From positions 12,369,001-12,433,000 of the forward strand of contig JBBMNZ010000030.1 of the NCBI GenBank assembly GCA_037954325.1: DNA of 64,000 nucleotides, given 5' to 3'. Position numbers and translations under genes: made by a program. A model generated the notes under the pieces. The model did not search any database, was not told the DNA's origin, and saw nothing but the letters and a program-made list of their open reading frames with translations. Below, piece by piece: positions 22,001 to 41,645 of this stretch. Numbering within the stretch: position 1 is the stretch's first letter; every line of letters starts with the position of its first letter. The DNA comes from Fistularia commersonii (taxonomy: Eukaryota; Chordata; Actinopteri; Syngnathiformes; Fistulariidae).

Positions 22001-23314
22001 TGGGCCGGGTTCAGGAGGGGAGGAGTGGACTTGGGCTTGGGGCCAGTACACTAGCCTGGAGCAAGGCCAATCCAGCCCAGAGACGCAAGCTGGTGGTCCA
22101 GGAAGTTCGCCGGGAGGAGGAAGCAGGAAGGCGTGCACAAGCTGTGTCACAGGCGAAGCAGGGGCAGTGGATGACATGGGAGGGAGTCGAGAAGCGGAAG
22201 ATCTCCTGGAAAGATCTGTGGGAGATGGAGGCCTTCAGGGCGAGCTTTACCATCAGGGCAGCCTATGATGTCCTGCCTTCTCCTGCTAATCTAAACCAGT
22301 GGTATGGCGAAGACCCTACATGTCCTCTATGCTCTAGCCCAGCGACACTGAAGCACATCTTAGTGGGATGCAAGACCAGCCTCTCCCAAGGCCGTTATAC
22401 CTGGCGACACAACCAGGTATTAAGATGTCTTGCAGCGGTGCTGGAAACTCGCCGGACGAGCGTAAGCACCCTTCCTCCTCCGTCATCCCGTTGGCACACA
22501 ACTCCATTCGTGCGGGAGGGGCAAGCCAACCTCCCCCCCACGAGAACTGACCTTGGGCCACTGGCCAGTGCACGGGACTGGAAGCTGCTAGCGGACCTGG
22601 ACAAGAGACTTTGCTTCCCGGCTGAGATCGCATCCACCAACCTGCGACCAGACCTCGTTCTGTGGTCATCCTCTCTCAGGCTCGTCTACATCATAGAGCT
22701 CACGGTGCCCTGGGAGGGTCCAGTGGAGGAGGCCTATGAACGAAAGAAGCTGAGATATGCTGAACTGGTCACAGATGCTCAGCGACAAGGCTGGAAAGTG
22801 AAGGTTCGTCCAGTGGAAGTAGGCTGCAGAGGCTTCATAGCCACATCAACATCGAGGCTACTCAGGGAGATTGGAGTTAAAGGACGTGCCCACAGACGGG
22901 CAGTCAAGGACCTCTCCGGGGCTGCTGAAAATGGGAGCCAGTGGCTGTGGCTGAAGAGAAGAGATGCAACGTGGGCTTTCAGGTGAGCTGATGGCATCTA
23001 GGGAGTGAACCTGGGACGCTGGGATTCACTGCTGAACCCTCTGGAGATGTCGTGGGCCAATCAGCAAAACATCAATGAAGGAGGGCGCTCACTTGACAAC
23101 CTGAAGGAGGCCATCGCTCACTTGAAACCCCACAGAGTTTCTTCTTCGGTGTCTTAGGCATGATTTCATCAAGGGATACCAACACCTAGTCCTACACAAC
23201 AGATATGTTTAGACACCTCTGCAATCGTCACACTTTTTGTTACAAACTGGCCCGGCACCTGTAAGAGAAGGGAAAATTATTTGGCCCTCACAGGAAAAAG
23301 TTTGGGGACCCCTG
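19077..23314. mobile_element. hAT-like element ends enclosing a retrotransposon
   Basis: The left end reads CAGTGGTCCCCAAACTA and the right end AGTTTGGGGACCCCTG, an imperfect inverted pair of hAT type. The material next to each end does not code, and the interior is the RT-bearing ORF at 19537-22986. This suggests the retrotransposon inserted into a non-autonomous hAT copy. The 8-bp flanks (AGTTAAAT and GCTTGGAT) agree poorly, so a common origin of the two ends is likely but not proven. Confidence 0.55.
19537..22986 (+). CDS. Intact non-LTR retrotransposon ORF with RT and restriction-like endonuclease (R2/R4/Hero-type)
   Basis: A single uninterrupted 1149-codon ORF. The N-terminus has a zinc-binding C-x-C...H...C pattern (CVCGWTKV..NIHQGKK) and a Lys/Arg-rich basic stretch at about 210-290. 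The reverse transcriptase follows at about 360-640: SAPGPNGIPYRLYK, FRQISLLNVEGK, FLDLANAFGSVPH, AGCTISPLAF and the catalytic AYMDDLTT. A CPLCSSPATLKHILVGC knuckle and a PD-(D/E)xK-like restriction endonuclease near the C-terminus (RPDLVLW..YIIELTVPWE..KKLRYAEL) give the domain order of site-selective R2/R4/NeSL/Hero elements, not APE-type LINEs. All key residues I can check are present. Hero is my best guess at clade. The ORF starts at the first ATG; 5' and 3' UTRs flank it at roughly 19380-19536 and 22987-23190. Confidence 0.85.
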   Translation: MKSNTKKIPPEPARAGAEDGSSADNTVTDTGTEQTTSLMISMPEAPPATAGHRLQNCVCGWTKVTSTLGLNIHQGKKGYLKKGQQGCRIDSYFLRSRPSQSTEVQQQDTHHSLQDINAPVPEEEELGTREEPESNTARPSAEKKLPGRRPLVKWPKSCDKSLWMEINTDLCNILEGIKSTTMKKLERMGGLIYAYGAERFGVVESKRSSTAVPTKSRRQTEIDRLVKERRQLKKQWRKATEEEKEGINLLQEEIQSRLTTLRRAENLRKKRRRKEQTRSRFYKDPFHFVKTLFTKEKSGSLSVSKADLEKHLEKTCTDDRRHEEVPLPTDMPPVNPPQYELDISPPRWSEVDKIVRRARAASAPGPNGIPYRLYKNAPDVLRFLWRLMRVVWQKKEIPTSWRRAGGILIPKEKDSSKISQFRQISLLNVEGKIFFSVVAQRLAEFLKENNLIDTSIQKAGISGFSGCVEHASVIWHQIQAAKKEGTDLHVVFLDLANAFGSVPHNLLWTAFDYFSVPPALTSLIKAYFQDIQLCETTAEYTTAWQQLEVGIMAGCTISPLAFTLAMEVIIRASRWVVGGQRIRPGLRLPPVRAYMDDLTTLTSTKACTVRLISKLQDNIKLARMKIKPSKSRSISIVKGKLLDHRFYIGEEPIPMVSEKPVKSLGRWYDASLKDKEQIEQLRREVASGLENIDRTLLPGKLKLWCLQYGLLPRLLWPLTLYEVPLSKVEKLERMVSSYARKWLGLPRCFSRIGLYSKGMLHLLISSLAEEYKCAKVRLEMMLLGSSDPFIAQAPPILATGRKWTPLAATEQAKAALRHSDIVGRVQEGRSGLGLGASTLAWSKANPAQRRKLVVQEVRREEEAGRRAQAVSQAKQGQWMTWEGVEKRKISWKDLWEMEAFRASFTIRAAYDVLPSPANLNQWYGEDPTCPLCSSPATLKHILVGCKTSLSQGRYTWRHNQVLRCLAAVLETRRTSVSTLPPPSSRWHTTPFVREGQANLPPTRTDLGPLASARDWKLLADLDKRLCFPAEIASTNLRPDLVLWSSSLRLVYIIELTVPWEGPVEEAYERKKLRYAELVTDAQRQGWKVKVRPVEVGCRGFIATSTSRLLREIGVKGRAHRRAVKDLSGAAENGSQWLWLKRRDATWAFR

Positions 23315-26013
23315 GCTTGGATCTATGTTCACGTTGATCCTGTTTCGTAAACCCAGAAGCGGCTGAGCTGATTTTGAGTAACCTTGGTTTCCGTACTCCC
23401 CCTCGCTTTGGTCCTCCGTGTGTTCATGGTGATTTACTGTCCTCTAGTGACCATATGGGGGAATCATATCAGTCTAACATTGAGAGGTCACCGAAATGCA
23501 GCCTCAGGAAGGCACTGGCCTGTGTCTCTCCAAGCCTGCCTTGGGGGGGGAACGGAGTAGTGTCTCCCTGAGCCGGTCCCAAGCCCGGATAAATCCAGAG
23601 GGTTGCGTCAGGAAGGGCATCCGGCGTAAAACTTTTGCCAAAACCAAACATGTGAGTCAACCAAAACTATACCATACCGGATTGGTCGCGGACCGGGTTA
23701 ACAACGACCGCCATTGGTACTGATGACCTACAGGGTACTGATGGATATTGGGCTACTGTGGGTTGAAGAACAAGAACAAGAAGAAGAGGAGGAGTGCGTG
23801 TTCGGAAGCAGAGAGAGGAGGAAAGGAAAGAACCTGGGACTGAGAGTAGGGACTCTGAATATTGGGACTATGACAGGAAAAGGTAGAGAGTTGGTCGACA
23901 TGATGCAGAGAAGGAAGGTGGATATACTGTGTGTCTAGGAGACCAGGTGGAAAGGTAGTAAGGCTAGAAGCTTAGGAGCAGGCTATAAGTTGTACTATCA
24001 TGGTACTGACAGGAAGAGAAATGGAGTAGGAGTTATCTTGAAGGAGGAGTTTGTTAGGAACGGCCTAGAGGTGCAAAGAATGTCAGATAGACTTATGAGT
24101 CTGAAACTGGAAATTGAAAGTGTGATGCTCAATGTTGTCAGTGGCTATGCCCCGCAGGTGGGATGTGAATCTGAAGAGAAGGAGAAGTTCTGGAATGAGT
24201 TAGATGAAGTGATGCAGAATATTCCCAGAAATGAGAGAGTGGTTATTGGTGCAGACTTCAATGGACATGTTGGTGAAGGCAATAGAGGGGATGAAGAAGT
24301 GATGGGTAGATTTGGTATCCAGGATAGGAATGCAGAGGGACAGGTGGCAGTAGATTTTGCAAAAAGGATGGAAATGGCTGTAGTGAACACCTTTTTCCAG
24401 AAAAAACAGGAACATAGGGTAACTTATAAGAGCGGAGGTAGGAGCAGGCAGGTAGACTACATCTTGTATAGACGGGGTAACCTGAAAGAGATCAGTGACT
24501 GCAAAGTAGTTGTAGGTGAGAGTGTAGCTAGACAGCATAGGATGGTGGTTTGTAGGATGACTCTGGTGACAAGGAAGATGAAGAGAACAAAGGCAGAGCA
24601 GAGGACAAAGTGGTGGAAGCTAAAAGGGGAGGAGTGTTGCATGGTTTTCAGGGAGGAGTTGAGAAAGGGTCTGGGTGGTCAGGGTGAGCTTTCAGATGAT
24701 TGGACAACTACAGCTAGTGTTACCAGGGAGACAGGTAGAAGAGTACTTGGTGTGTCATCTGGAAGAAAAGAAGATAAGGAGACTTGGTGGTGGAATGAGG
24801 AAGTGCAGGAGTATATACAGAGAAAGCGGTAAGCAAAGAAGAAGTGGGATACTGAGAGGACTGAGGAGAACAGACAGGAGTTATGGGAGATGCGGCGAAA
24901 ACTAAAGATAGAGGTAGCCAAGGCAAAAAAAAGGGGGTACAATGACTTGTATGCTCGGTTGGATAGTAAGGAGGGTGAGAATGATCCATACAGGTTGGCA
25001 AAACAGAGGGATAAAGATGGAAAGGATGTACAACAGGTCCGTGTGATTAAGGACAGAGAGGGAAATGTATTGACTGATGCTAGAAGAGTGATGGGAAGAT
25101 GGAAAGAGTACTTTGAAGAGCTGATGAATGTGGAAAATGACAGAGAGGCAAGGGTAGAAGAGGGGACTATTGTAGACCACAAAGTAGCACAAATTAGTAA
25201 AAGTGAAGTGAGGAAGGCATTGAAGAGGATGAAGAGTGGAAAAGCAATTGGTCCTGATGATATACCTGTGGAGGTGTGGAAGTGTCAAGGAGAGGCAGCG
25301 GTAGATTTTCTGACTAGATTATTCAACAGGATCTTAGAGAGTGAGAAGATACCTGAGGAATGGAGACAAAGTGTGATGGTGCCTATTTTTAAGAATAAAG
25401 GGGATGTGCAGAATTGTGGCAACTATAGAAGGATAAAGTTGATGAGCCATACAATGAAGTTATGTGAAAGAGTAGTGGAAACTAGACTGAGAGCAGAAGT
25501 CAGCATTTGTGAGCAGCAGTATGGCTTCATGTCTAGGAAGAGTACTACAGATGCAGTATTAGCATTGAGAATGCTAATGGAAAAGTACAGAGAAGGTCAG
25601 AGGGAGTTGCATTGCGTTTTTGTAGACCTAGGAAAAGCATGCGACAGGGTGCCAAGAGAGGAGCTCTGGAATTTATATGAGGAAGTCTGGAGTGGCAGAG
25701 AAGTATGTTAGACTGGTGCAGGACATGTATGCTAGCTGTGAGACACTGGTACGGTGTGCTGTAGGGGTAACAGAGAAGTTCAAGGTGGAGGTGGGACTCC
25801 ATCAGGGATCAGCTCTGAGCCCCTTCTTGTTCGCAATGGTGATGGATAGGCTGACAGATGAGATTAGACAGGAATCCCCATGGACCATGATGTTTGCGGA
25901 TGACATCGTGATCTGTAGTGAGAGCAGACAACAGGTAGAGGAAAATCTAGAGAGGTGGAGGTATGCTCTGGAAAGGAGAGGAATGAAAGTTAGTCGCAGC
26001 AAGACAGAATATA

Positions 26014-27226
26014 CACTCACCGGCCACTTTATTAGGTACACCATGCTAGTAACGGGTTGGACCCCCTTTTGCCTTCAGAACTGCCTCAATTCTTCGTGGC
26101 ATAGATTCAACAAGGTGCTGGAAGCATTCCTCAGAGAGTTTGGTCCATATTGACATGATGGCATCACACAGTTGGCGCAGATTTGTCGGCTGCACATCCA
26201 TGATGCACATCCATGATCCCGTTCCACCACATCCCAAAGATGCTCTATTGGATTGAGATCTGGTGAATGCGGAGGCCATCTGAGAACATTGTCATGTTCA
26301 AGAAACCAGTCTGAGATGATTCCAGCTTTATGACATGACGCATTATCCTGCTGAAAGTAGCCATCAGAAGTTGGGTACATTGTGGTCATAAAGGGATGGA
26401 CATGGTCAGCAACAATACTCAGGTAGGCTGAAGCATTGCAACGATGCTCAATTTGTACCAAGGGGCCCAAAGAGTGCCAAGAAAATATTCCCCACACCAT
26501 TACACCACCACCACCAGCTTGAACCGTTGATACAAGGCAGGATGGATCCACGCTTTCATGTTGTTGACGCCAAATTCTGACCCTACCATCTGAAAGACAC
26601 AGCAGAAATCGAGACTCATCAGACCAGGCAACGTTTTTCCAATCTTCTATTGTCTAATTTTGATGAGCTTGTGCAAATTGTAGCCTCAGTTTCCTGTTCT
26701 TAGCTGAAAGGAGTGGCACCCGGCGTGGTCTTCTGCTGCTGTAGCCCATCTGCCTCAAAGTTCGACGTACTGTGCGTTCAGAGATGCTCTTCTGCCTACC
26801 TTGGTTGTAACAGATGGTTATTTGAGTCACTGTTGCCTTTCTATCAGCTCGAACCAGTCTGGCCATTCTCCTCTGACCTCTGGCATCAAGGCATTTCTGC
26901 CCACAGAACTGCCGCTCACTGGATATTTTTTTCTTTTTCGGACCATTCTGTAAACCCTAGAGACGGTTGTGCGTGAAAATCCCAGTAGATCAGCAGTTTC
27001 TGAAATACTCAGACCAGCCCTTCTGGCACCAACAACCATGCCACGTTCAAAGTCAATCAAATCACCTTTCTTCCCCATACTGATGCTTGGTTTTAACTGC
27101 AGGAGATTGTCTTGATCATGTCTACATGCCTAAATGCACTGAGTTGCTGCCATGTGATTGACTGATTAGAAATTAAGTGTTAACGAGCAGTTGGACAGGT
27201 GTACCTAATAAAGTGGCAGGTGAGTG
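26014..27226 (-). mobile_element. Tc1-like DNA transposon inside the LINE
   Basis: 29-bp terminal inverted repeats beginning CACTCACCGGCCACTTTA differ at one position between the ends and are flanked by TA duplications (26012-26013, 27227-27228). The 1213-bp element carries a decayed transposase on the minus strand. Removing it rejoins the LINE reading at ...SKTEY / MCVNERSS..., so the Tc1 insertion post-dates the LINE. Confidence 0.95.
26075..27078 (-). pseudogene. Tc1 transposase pseudogene
   Basis: The N-terminal helix-turn-helix (LSISETADLLGFSRTTVSRV) starts at 27078. A frameshift near 26830-26866 moves to the frame with SISERTVRRTLRQMG, and a stop codon near 26654 interrupts it before WSDESRF. 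The rest is open: GGGGVMVWGIFS, YFQQDNASCH and SPDLNPIEHLWD, so all three DDE-type acidic residues are still encoded. The copy is inactive as it stands but only lightly damaged. Confidence 0.9.
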
Positions 27227-27826
27227 TATGTGTGTGAATGAGAGGAGCTCGGGTGGAACGGTGAGGCTACAGGGAGTGGAGATCAAGAAGTTGGAGGATT
27301 TCAGGTACTTAGGGTCAACAGTCCAAAGCAGCGGAGAGTTTGGAAGAGGTGAAGAGACGGGTCCAAGCAGGTTGGAATGGGTGGAGAAAAGTGTCAGGGG
27401 TACTATATGATAGAAGACTATCGGCCAGAATAAAAGGAAAGGTGTACGAGACAGTGGTGAGACCAGCGATGATGTATGGACTAGAAACTGTTACAATGAC
27501 CAAGGATGGATAGGATCAGGAATGAGTCTATCAGAGGAACAGCACATGTTAGATGTTTTGGAGAGAAGGTCAGAGAAGCCAGACTGAGATGGTTCGGTCA
27601 TGTACAGAGGAGGGATAGAGAATATATTGGTAGAGAGATGCTGGAATTGGAGCTGCCAGGCAAGAGGTCTCGAGAAAGACCAAAGAGAAGATTTATGGAC
27701 GTAATGAGAGAGGATATGAAGGTAGTTGGTGTTAGAGAGGATACAGAGAGTAGGGTTAGATGGAGAAAGTTGACTCTCTGTGGCGACCCCTGATGGGAAA
27801 AACCGAAAGAAGATTGAGAGGTCACC

Positions 27827-28620
27827 CACTACTGACAGAGAAGGCTCCTTAGAACGTTTCGTCTGCAGACTTCTGGTTTCAATAAAAAAATTTAAACTCA
27901 TTATTCCGATGAGTTTTAAAAGTTGAACAGATTCATTTTTACCAGCTACTATTATGGGGAGGCTCACCCCTCCTTAGACTCCACTGTCACAGCTTCATCT
28001 CCAGGGTTCTACGTGGATGGACATCAAAGCCCCTACGTTCACTATTGAAGCTGCAGGAGCCACCTTTTCACTTCATTAGGGCTGTTTTAACCATTGTATA
28101 ACTTCAGAGGGGGAAAAAAATCAGCTGATGAGTCAGCAGAGCCCATTTTCAACTTCAAAAGCGATGTTGAGCTTCAGTGGCGAGGTCTTCCGGTAGCCCA
28201 GAGGCATCTGGACGAAGCTCTGGGAGGACAGGACACTTCCTGGCTGCTCTTGTACAAATCAAATATATTCATGGAGTTAGTTTCAAATTTGGGTTTGGTA
28301 AAGTCTCGATCAGAAGTTGCACAATGAGAACCATGGAAACATCATGGCACTATAATCCTCCATCTGAGCTGAAAATTTACTTCATGTGAAAGTTTGAAAA
28401 GCAAGTTCAAAAAAAAAAAATCACATCTTATCAAAGGATTCTACATCCCCCTCATCCTGAGGATCTCAGGAGACCCCCAGGAGAGGAGAGGTAAGGTCTC
28501 CAGGAATCTGTTAAGAGCTGAACATTCAGCTGAACACAGTGCAGTAGTTCTTAGGTCATACGCTAAGGTCTCCATCTCTTTCCAGCACATTGGACAGAAG
28601 ACACGGGCCAGGCCAAGTGA
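27827..28620. other. Intergenic, no recognised feature
   Basis: The stretch between the LINE target duplication and the inferred end of the ctnnb2 3' UTR holds only short open frames without family signatures and an A-run near 28410. Confidence 0.4.
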
Positions 28621-28631
28621 AATAAAATGCC

Positions 28632-28637
28632 TTTTAT
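28632..28637 (-). terminator. ctnnb2: Candidate ctnnb2 polyadenylation signal
   Basis: The complement of TTTATT at about 28632-28637 gives AATAAA on the ctnnb2 strand, roughly 970 nt after its stop codon. Beta-catenin transcripts usually have long 3' UTRs, so this is a reasonable but unproven end. Confidence 0.45.
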
Positions 28638-29604
28638 TGTTCAGCCATGTCAACCTTGTCTCCAGAGCAGCGGCAGGACTCAATGGGTTCCTCGACCTGG
28701 CTGCCTCTGAGAGCACCATCACCTGACACTTGTCCAGTGATGGCTTACAAAATAAGAACCTACCAGTGATACTGTATATAAAACACTCGTCTCTAGATTT
28801 ATTCCCGACCCACCCAGCACATTTCCGCTTCCACCCCTGTAGAACATTTGACACTAACATAGTTTATGCTTATAGAAGCACATATTAAGAATGCATAATT
28901 CTCCATTTCTGAGATTATAAAAAAACTACACAATGTTACACTTAAAAGTCAAGAGTACAATTCAACTGATTATTAGTGTTCTACATATTCGGCCATAAAC
29001 CAAAGGAACGTTATATAATATCACTATAACTTAACACTACATGTAATATATGTTAAAAAAAAAAAAGAATTACAAATGATTAGCATCAAAGAGAAGATGA
29101 AGATGGCTAGTGCGAAAGGCAAGCTGGGTCAGTACCATGACAGAATGAGTAATACAAAAAGAAATAAAAAAATAGAATACAAAAAATAGAAACCAAAGAT
29201 AATACAGGCAAGGCTAAAACTTCAAAGATCCACATCCTGTGCACTCCATACATATGTAACCTGCCCCTCACCTGTGTCATGTGATTTCAAATCTCGCACG
29301 GATAGGTTAACCCTCAGCCCCCCCGCCCCAAGTCAACTTGCTTAAACATTCCTGTGGCAACCATCTTCTCTGTTATCTTGTGTCAGGCACTTTCCATGAC
29401 CCCTTATTCCTCTAGACCTTCAACACTACAGGCCAATCATAAAGCTGCTTCAGACAATACAGGCCAATCACAATGCAGGCTCTATTAGATACAACTGTAA
29501 AAGAGCACAGGACAACAATTCAAATTCTGTTGTCGTTTATGTCAATATTGCTTTTACTATGAACAGGCAGGTGACGTGTTCTGTGGAGGTTGGTCTCACC
29601 AATC

Positions 29605-37986
<8,382 letters not shown>

Positions 37987-38023
37987 TGTCCTCTCCTGCC
38001 CTCAGCCCGCACAGCAGATACAA

Positions 38024-39010
38024 CCTGGAAAAAAACCCAAAGTTACACGGGGGAGCGCAAACGAACTCCAACGACAACTCCAGTCCTGCTCCCAGTCGTA
38101 AACTTCTTAACGCGGGTAACACCAAGAGCGTATTCACCGGCGTTACCTGTACCGGGTCTCCGTTGTGAGCTAGCTGGGGGGGATTCCAGGGGGAACACAA
38201 TTCTCCATTCAGCGGCGGGGTACATCAAAGGCATACTTGTCCCCCTCCCCCACACGACCAAGTTCCGACCCCACAGCTTGGGTTTCCGACGGGAGAAACT
38301 GGCCCCTCCGCTTCGTGACTCCTCCTCCCGTGGAAGCTCTGACTACAACCGAACCACCGGCCGGGTCCACGGGGGCGAACCTGGCCCCCCGAACTTTCAC
38401 GTCCGGTTATCCGCGTTAGCTCCCGTTGCTAGCTAACAAGTTGGCTAGCTTAGCTTGAACGCTCGCTGGGGATAGCGTAACGTGTAGCTAAGCTCTCGAC
38501 TAGTTAGCCAACTAGCTAATATAAACAAACAACGTTTAAGAGTTCAAATACAAAGTCAAGACTAATGAGTCTTTTCCCGAGATGTAACAATGATGAGAAC
38601 TAATTCCTGGTAAAGCAGGTCATTGCTGTAAATGTAATTTTCAGGCAGAGTTGCATTCTGATTTTATTAGCTCGGCTAGCCAGGACGTCAAAAAAGTAGA
38701 TCCAACCGCCACCGTAGAAAACCTGCCGTACTGTACTGCCAGCCAGATCAGAAAACCCCACCGGAGCCCCCTCCCTAGAAAAGGTGGTTTTCCTTCCCGG
38801 AGCGGCCGTTGACGAAGTGTACTAACCCTGGTCAAATAGCTGTAGGAAACACAACATCCTCACCAGAGTCGAGCGGCTTCCCCGTGGCTCCTGTCGGGAA
38901 AGGTTCTCTTTTCGCTCGGCTGAGAATCGGAAAAGGGCTGCTAGGTGAACCAGCCGATTAAGTCCGAACCACACCCGCCGCTGATCCGCCGGAGATGCTG
39001 CTTCCGCGTG
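38024..39010 (-). promoter_or_regulatory. ctnnb2: ctnnb2 CpG-rich 5' region with probable noncoding exon 1
   Basis: The start-codon exon has only 38 nt of leader after its acceptor at 38025-38026, so at least one upstream noncoding exon must exist. A consensus donor on the minus strand (CTCTG|GTGAGG, exon end 38864) in GC-rich sequence makes 38864 to about 39010 the best candidate. TSS position is not determinable. Confidence 0.5.
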
Positions 39011-40735
39011 CACGGTCGAACATCAAGATGGCGAGATGAGGAAAACACAGTATTCTGCCGCACTCGGAAAAATAGGGCGCCATTTTAAACCTAACGTCAT
39101 GACCTAAAATGACAGCTAACGGCAGTTTAATAGACGTGTTCAGACACAGAAGGGTGTTTGACACGTTTCCTTCCCCATGGTCGAGGTTTAAGAGTGCAAG
39201 ATGTAACAGCCGCTGTGGTAGTGGACAGGGCGAGGTGCCTTCATTAGAGTGGAATTTGATTAATCAGAGAGCCCCCCCCCCCCCCCCCCGGACCGGACCG
39301 GCACCGTGACCCACATCACTATCATCTGCTAATTCACCCGGCAGCAAACAAACGTCTGATAGGGTTGTGGGACCGGCCAGGAACGGAGGACCTGTGTGCG
39401 CTCCATGGTACATGTTGTACCCAATCCCTGCATCAGCATTTTTGCACCAAACAAGCAAAACTGTATTTCCATAAATACATCTGCATCAACCCATTGTAAA
39501 GATCAACACTAAGACATCAACACAAAGATTTAGGTCAAGAAATTATATTCAGCACTCGTACTGTTGGTCTCATTAGTCACATTGGGCTCTTTTGTTATTT
39601 ACTGGTTGACACCTGGAGATAGCAGCACCTGCAACTGAAACTGAGGTACAAACGAACAGAAAATGGGTTTGTGTGGAAATGTCTGACACCTTTCATTCCC
39701 AGGAGAAGGTGAAAGGGCAGTAACCACCATCAGGAGGCACCATATGACTAGCATAGCAGGAAATGGAAACTTGGGACATTTAGCTCGCAGCCATGATGGA
39801 CTGAAAATGTGTCTATTGAATTCCTCTCCTGCAGCTTGCAAAACCCAGTGAGTCTCAGGCCGAAGATCAGCGTGAGGACAGAACCAGTCCACCAAGCTTC
39901 CCGAGGGGGGCCCAGTTATTGCAGCTACTGATTTCCATTGTCAGCGTTTTTGTTGCATGTTGACAATGACCTGTTTTTCTTCTTCTAAAATGTCTCACAT
40001 TGATACAGATGTTTTGTTTTAGTTAAGTTTCCACCAACAAAAATCTTGCATTTGAATGTAGAATAAATGCATTCAAAATAACATGAATTGCTTCATTTGT
40101 CTTCAAAAACCTGAGAGGGATGGAAAAACATCTTGTGTTTTCTACCAGAACCCTGTTCATGTATTCATCAGAAATTCATTCCTCACCTATGTGTGTGTGT
40201 GTGTGTGTGTTGGGTACTGCCAGATGTCTTGATGGTTAATTAGCTTCTCGCATTAAGGAAGCAGCAGCTGGTGGTTGGAAGCCATGCCATCTGCGGGGGC
40301 AGAGGGTCAACTGAACATAAAATAATGTGGAACATTTCCATTATCAGAAGAACATTTGACATGAAGATCAAGAGAAGACAGGATCGACTTCCTTCAGAGT
40401 TTGAGACAGTCCTGACTGTTCATGTTCTCCAGGGAAATTTTTTAAAAGGGGTTTACAGGAAGGAAGAGGATAAACAGTGTAGATAATGAATATTCTATTC
40501 CTGCTCGCGTGGCTTTCTTTTAACCAATCAGGTGAACAATATAACCCACTTTATATTGGAGAGAAATGTAATTAAATTTCACTTGCAGACAATTCATGTT
40601 TGAAATATTGATAAAAACATTAGGGCTGGGCATCCTATCCCATTGTCCCTCCTTCCATCCCCCCTTGTGCGTGTGATTTTAATCCAATCATACTTTGAGT
40701 GATTATTGAAAATAAGATCCCAGCGTCTGAATCCC
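39011..40735. other. Intergenic, ctnnb2 promoter side to dync1li1 3' end
   Basis: No gene is recognised. It contains an 18-base C run at 39272-39289 and a short (GT)n near 40191-40210. Both flanking genes are on the minus strand. Confidence 0.45.
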
Positions 40736-40748
40736 AATAAATACAACT

Positions 40749-40754
40749 TTTATT
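40749..40754 (-). terminator. dync1li1: Candidate dync1li1 polyadenylation signal
   Basis: The complement of TTTATT at 40749-40754 gives AATAAA about 890 nt beyond the dync1li1 stop codon on its strand. A 3' UTR of this size is plausible. Confidence 0.45.
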
Positions 40755-41645
40755 TGACCGATTGACAGAGCTGATTATACAAACGCCAACGCACAACTCT
40801 GGAATGACAGGACCTATCAGCAAAACAATAACTGTACATTCTGGATGTGACCCCCTGACCTCACACACACTATGTAACCCCTGACAAATAGATCCTGGCC
40901 CTTGACCAACTGCCACTTCCCTGTACAAAGTGCACTTGCCCTCTTCAGTTAGTTTGTCTCAGGTTGGAGGATGGGGCTCAGATGTAGCTCGGGGGCCACA
41001 ACAGGGCGCGGGTCATCACTCCTGTGGTGTAGTTTCCATGTTGGGTTGGAGCAGATGGGTGGGCGCTGGGAGAACAGTGTGTGTGTGTTCTGTAGATTGA
41101 ACGTAAGAGCATGGTCTTCTGTCTTCTCACACACAATCTTAACATTAGAGTGAAATAACCCTCACACACACAAATACTGGTATGTTTGTCCCTTCATATT
41201 GATAAAAAAAAAAAAGTTTGCATTTGTGTTTCAGGAATATTTTTCTGTTCTCAGCCTCTTCCTCCCCACATAACACAAACACACACACTCTGACACACCT
41301 ATAATCTAAGTGCAACATGCATCCTTCAGCCATTCCTATAACACAAACTAACAAGCTGTAATGACTGGATGCAACATAATGCCCCCCCCTTCAGTCTTAG
41401 TAGCCTTTCATAAACCCCAAATCCCCCCTAACCCTGCATTTTACCAAATTTCTGTCATGTCTGGAAAGTTGACAAACATTTGCCTTCAGTGTGAGAACCA
41501 GAGAGAAGGGGGGAGGAGAAGATGTGGTCTTCCCCACAAGAGTGAACAATTACAGGGATTCAAAGAAGGGATCCCCTGGGTGGGAGGGCGAAGGGGGTGG
41601 GTGGGGTGATGGAGGGCCATGGAGCTCTCTGAGGGGCGGTGGTCT

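Larger units (their letters stand above)
23493..27812 (+). mobile_element. Full-length RTE-like LINE, interrupted by Tc1
   Basis: Flanked by a perfect 14-bp target duplication, ATTGAGAGGTCACC, at 23479-23492 and 27813-27826. The coding region begins near 23714. An APE-type endonuclease (VVIGADFNGHVGEGN, RQVDYILYRR) is followed by a reverse transcriptase (KSGKAIGPDDIPVEVWK, CVFVDLGKACDRVP, MFADDIVI). EN and RT share one frame but are broken by stops at 23936-23938 and 24830-24832. A frameshift follows near 25680, and a Tc1 insertion at 26014-27226 splits the RT C-terminal part. The 3' end reads TGTGGCGACCCCTGATGGG and then GAAAGAAG. Without Tc1 the element is about 3.1 kb. The family resembles RTE/RTE-X elements (CFDP2-like endonuclease); the exact clade is inferred. 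Confidence 0.8.
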
